Assembly: GCA_946403615.1 (NCBI GenBank)
Contig: CAMJAO010000014.1
Location: forward strand, 1 to 17,852
From: an uncultured Prevotellaceae bacterium
Lineage (GTDB): Bacteria; Bacteroidota; Bacteroidia; Bacteroidales; Bacteroidaceae
Reading direction: 5' to 3'
Length of the DNA: 17,852 nt
The translations under genes were made by a program, and so were the position numbers. Below are positions 15,611-17,852 of the stretch, piece by piece (position 1 is the first letter of the stretch; every line of letters starts with the position of its first letter). The notes under the pieces were generated by a model. That model worked only from the letters and a program-made list of their open reading frames with translations, had not been told where the DNA came from and made no database searches.

Positions 15611-15694
15611 GAGGTGAGAGGTAAGAGGTAAGAGAAGTGTTATGCTTTGAAATTTGTTTGCATAAGTATTCTCTTACCTCTCACCTCTTACCTC
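15611..15694. terminator. Long inverted repeat between convergent genes, likely bidirectional terminator
   Basis: Arms 15611-15645 and 15660-15694 (35 nt each) pair almost throughout around a 14-nt loop (15646-15659). The only disruptions are a 3-nt internal bulge (GTG opposite GTA), one A-C mismatch and one G-U wobble. The arms are built from short purine-rich units (GAGGTAA, GAGGTGA). It starts 4 bp after the stop of the plus-strand gene and ends 13 bp before the stop of the minus-strand gene, so it could end transcription from both sides. Confidence 0.75.
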
Positions 15695-15707
15695 TCACTT
15701 CTTATAA

Positions 15708-17216
15708 TTATCCGCAATGGAAATAGCGGCGGACGAGTTTGTCAATCTCGCCAGGCAAGCGTTCGATGTCATGACGCAGGGAAGCATCGTTGCAACTGCG
15801 CAGGGCAGCGATGATGCCGTCGATCATGGCGGGACTGAACACACCGTATTCCTCGAACACGCTGCGCTGACGCTGCAGGCAGTCGGCTGATGCCACACAA
15901 CTGTCGGGCAATTGTGCCAACTGTTCCAAGCGGTCTTTATTGGCCTTGTCGTGAATATTGACATTGACGTATGTACGTTCAGCCACCTCCAGTGCGTCAG
16001 GCATCTCAAATCCGTGACGGCAAGCCACACACAGACCCGCAATCAACTGATAGAGATCGGCCGATCCGTCGGGAGAGCGCATCTCCACGGTCTGTTTGAG
16101 CGAGGTGTCATAATCAGAGGGTTTCTCGAGCGGATTGGCAATGCTGCTCATGTCGGTCTGTGCAGTCCATCCTAAAGGCACGCGCACCAGCACCGAGCGG
16201 TTGCGGTCGCCCCAGCACACATTCGTGGGTGCCTCCTGATGGGGCACGAGCCGGAAGTACGACATCGGATTTTTATTGCCGAAAGCCGTGATGCTCGGAG
16301 CCAGATCCATCATGCCGGCAATCATGCGGCGGGCATCATCGCTCAGTTGTCCATTATGCAGCATCATGTTACGTCCGTCTTTCATCATGCGCATGTGGAT
16401 GTGCAGGCCAGAACCCGCCTTGCCCGTCGTGATTTTCGGGGCAAACGTCACATTCAGCCCCATCTGATAAGCCAAGTTGCGGATGACCCATTTAGCCACC
16501 ATCAACTGGTCGGCAGCCTGTTCGGCCTTGACGGGCAAAAATTCTATCTCATTCTGCTCATACACCATTCCGTCGTGTACGAAATTGCCCACTTCGGAAT
16601 GTCCGTATTTGATTTGTCCGCCCGCCTGAGCGATGAATTTCATGCACTTCGCACGAAACTCATTGGCTTTAGCATAAGGAGCAGACTCATGGTATCCGTG
16701 CTGGTCGATGGCGGGAAACATCTCGTCGTCGGGGAAGATGACGTAATACTCAAGTTCGCCCATTGCCTGGAACTCCATGCCCGTGACTTCGCGGAACGCC
16801 TTGCACGCCTTCGCCAGCGTGTGTTCGGGAGCACTCTCCAGCGCTTTGCCGTCCTTGTCGAAGAATGAGCAGAGCATACAGAGTGTGGGTATCTCAGCAA
16901 AGGGATCAACAAACGCAGTGCAATAGCGCGGCAGCACATAGAGGTCGCTACTGCCAGCCTGAATGAAAGAGAAAAGACTACTGCCATCGACCCGTTCTCC
17001 ACAGGTGAGGATGGTCTCAAGGTACGCTTTGTTGGTAATGACAAAATTGAGTGTTTTCAATTTTCCATCACCACCAGGATACATGAAATTGACCATGCGG
17101 ATATCGTGTTCTTCGGCAAACCGGATGATGTCGGCACGCGTGAACTCCGCCGCAGGTTTTTGCAAGAATGCCACCAACTGGTTGGCATTCATTTGTAATT
17201 CATAGTTTGTGTTCAT
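15708..17216 (-). CDS. glnA: Glutamine synthetase family protein (GSI-like)
   Basis: A 502-residue cytoplasmic ligase of the GlnA fold, expected to make glutamine from glutamate, ammonia and ATP. N-terminal beta-grasp domain about 25-115 (NFMYPGGDGKLKTLNFVI). The catalytic domain carries metal-ligand glutamates in MGELEYYV (Glu154, Glu156) and YEQNEIEF (about 219-226), the metal His in GSGLHIHM (268-275), the substrate-binding loop FRLVPHQEAPTN (321-332), NRSVLVRVP (339-347) and VEMRSPDGSADLYQ (377-390). The canonical PGYEAP is PHQEAP here. The NLYDLP adenylylation site of enterobacterial GSI is absent; the matching stretch reads YVNVNIHDKANKD, so control by adenylylation is unlikely. The start at 17216 is the first ATG; Met9 is a possible alternative. 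Related gamma-glutamyl-polyamine synthetases share this fold, so a substrate other than ammonia is possible. The gene lies downstream of the GH94 gene behind two hairpins. Confidence 0.88.
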   Translation of the reverse strand: MNTNYELQMNANQLVAFLQKPAAEFTRADIIRFAEEHDIRMVNFMYPGGDGKLKTLNFVITNKAYLETILTCGERVDGSSLFSFIQAGSSDLYVLPRYCTAFVDPFAEIPTLCMLCSFFDKDGKALESAPEHTLAKACKAFREVTGMEFQAMGELEYYVIFPDDEMFPAIDQHGYHESAPYAKANEFRAKCMKFIAQAGGQIKYGHSEVGNFVHDGMVYEQNEIEFLPVKAEQAADQLMVAKWVIRNLAYQMGLNVTFAPKITTGKAGSGLHIHMRMMKDGRNMMLHNGQLSDDARRMIAGMMDLAPSITAFGNKNPMSYFRLVPHQEAPTNVCWGDRNRSVLVRVPLGWTAQTDMSSIANPLEKPSDYDTSLKQTVEMRSPDGSADLYQLIAGLCVACRHGFEMPDALEVAERTYVNVNIHDKANKDRLEQLAQLPDSCVASADCLQRQRSVFEEYGVFSPAMIDGIIAALRSCNDASLRHDIERLPGEIDKLVRRYFHCG

Positions 17217-17234
17217 AGTATTATAAGATTTTAG

Positions 17235-17264
17235 CCCCCTCCCTATCCCTCCCCGAGGGGAGGG
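17235..17264. repeat. Dispersed C-rich hairpin element, second copy
   Basis: Thirty bases matching 12729-12758 at all but two positions, ending in the identical 18-mer CCCTCCCCGAGGGGAGGG (17247-17264). It lies in the 5' leader of the glutamine synthetase family gene, 19 bp from the start codon, where it could affect translation if transcribed. Confidence 0.8.
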
Positions 17265-17293
17265 TATAGTTATTCTCCATGAGAGTAATAAGA

Positions 17294-17335
17294 CATCTTA
17301 GGTTGTCCCAGGAAGACCCTGGAAGACCTAAGATG
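17294..17335 (-). terminator. Hairpin after the GH94 gene, possible terminator
   Basis: Outer arms CATCTTAGGT (17294-17303) and ACCTAAGATG (17326-17335) pair perfectly. An inner CCAGG/CCTGG stem sits above a small internal loop. It begins 17 bp past the GH94 stop on the minus strand. The trailing sequence is only moderately T-rich (TCTTATTACTC), so termination is plausible rather than certain. Confidence 0.55.
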
Positions 17336-17352
17336 CCTTGGGAAAGTGGGTA

Positions 17353-17852
17353 TTACATGATAACTTCAACGACATGTTTGCCGGGAACGAAGGGAACGAG
17401 AGCACCGTCGAGGGCTTTGCCGTCGAGAGTGACACTCTTCACGCCCTTGCTTGCGCCGTCGGGATTCTGGACGTGAATCTCGTATTCAGCGCCACGGAAA
17501 CGGCGACGGACAGTGTATTCCTTCGCAGTCTTGGGCAGACAGGGATCGATGAGGATGCCGTCATAGTCGGGTTTGATACCAAGGATGAACTCCGACACGG
17601 TGTACCACATCCAAGCGGCAGTACCCGTGAGCCATGAGTTCTTTCCCTCGCCGGGACGGAAGGCATCCTTGCCCGCCACCATCTGGCAGTTGACGTAAGG
17701 CTCCACCTTGTGCAGCGTCTGGCGGTCTTCCTCCACATATGAGGGCAGTATCTTCTTGTAATGCTCCCAAGCATCCTCGCCGCGTCCCGCCACGGTCTCG
17801 CCGATGATCACCCACGGGTTGTTGTGGCAGAAGATGCCGGCATTCTCCTTGT
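17353..17852 (-). CDS. GH94 carbohydrate phosphorylase (cellobiose phosphorylase-like), 3' part
   Basis: About 166 C-terminal residues; the gene starts beyond the right edge. GH94 enzymes cleave beta-glucosides such as cellobiose, cellodextrins or laminaribiose with phosphate, yielding a sugar 1-phosphate and saving ATP. The window shows the family's KENAGIFCHNNPWVIIGET block, GRGEDAWEHYKKILPS, VEPYVNCQMVAGKD, NSWLTGTAAWMWYTVSEFILGI and DGILIDPCLP. These form the end of the (alpha/alpha)6 barrel and the closing beta domain. The catalytic Asp lies upstream, outside the window, so substrate specificity cannot be judged. It ends with TAA at 17353 and is followed by a hairpin. The downstream same-strand gene is the glutamine synthetase family gene, 136 bp on; no functional link is evident. 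Confidence 0.93.
   Translation of the reverse strand, partial: KENAGIFCHNNPWVIIGETVAGRGEDAWEHYKKILPSYVEEDRQTLHKVEPYVNCQMVAGKDAFRPGEGKNSWLTGTAAWMWYTVSEFILGIKPDYDGILIDPCLPKTAKEYTVRRRFRGAEYEIHVQNPDGASKGVKSVTLDGKALDGALVPFVPGKHVVEVIM

Noticed and set aside
16239..16868. Plus-strand open frame of 209 codons opposite the glutamine synthetase gene
   Set aside because: Antisense shadow of conserved catalytic-domain codons.
17439..17815. Alternative minus-strand frames over the GH94 fragment
   Set aside because: The frame ending at 17353 carries clear GH94 blocks; the others are Arg/Pro-rich shadows.

Overview
The window looks like chromosomal DNA from a Bacteroidales bacterium, most plausibly a Prevotellaceae member. 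Three observations support this. Several gene leaders carry the Bacteroidetes promoter pattern TTTG-N19/20-TAnnTTTG. The protein families are typical of the group: a thioester-less alpha-2-macroglobulin, DUF1573, a DinF-type MATE exporter, a GH94 phosphorylase and a GSI-like glutamine synthetase. The intergenic regions are rich in short degenerate tandem repeats and recurring GC-rich hairpins. Genus is an inference; no rRNA or tRNA gene was seen.

Layout. At 1-419 (minus) is the 5' part of a MeaB-type GTPase that serves methylmalonyl-CoA mutase. At 489-1553 and 1550-7009 (minus) a DUF1573 protein and a very large alpha-2-macroglobulin-like protein overlap by an ATGA junction. Both have signal peptides, so they look like a translationally coupled envelope pair. 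At 7089-8345 (minus) is a MATE exporter whose true N-terminus appears to lie upstream of any ordinary start codon, next to a 9-bp tandem repeat. At 8571-9755 (minus) is an iron-dependent alcohol dehydrogenase of the YqhD/BdhA type. At 9901-12030 (minus) is a membrane-anchored Ser/Thr kinase with about eight C-terminal WG repeats, preceded by a near-perfect promoter.

The plus-strand block follows: Bcp/PrxQ peroxiredoxin (12226-12678), a UPF0047/YjbQ protein (13025-13432) and a fused alpha-beta NDP-forming acyl-CoA synthetase (13546-15606). The synthetase promoter sits inside a quasi-palindrome. A 35-bp-arm hairpin (15611-15694) separates it from a convergent glutamine synthetase family gene (15708-17216, minus). 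The 3' part of a GH94 carbohydrate phosphorylase (17353-17852, minus) ends the window.

Together the genes cover central metabolism (propionate/methylmalonyl route, acetate and ATP from acetyl-CoA, alcohol/aldehyde reduction, glutamine synthesis, phosphorolytic sugar use), envelope defence and redox protection. No mobile element, CRISPR array or classical defence island was found. The least ordinary content is the WG-repeat kinase, the coupled DUF1573/macroglobulin pair and the repeat-laden intergenic DNA, several pieces of which carry promoters, leaders or terminator-like hairpins.
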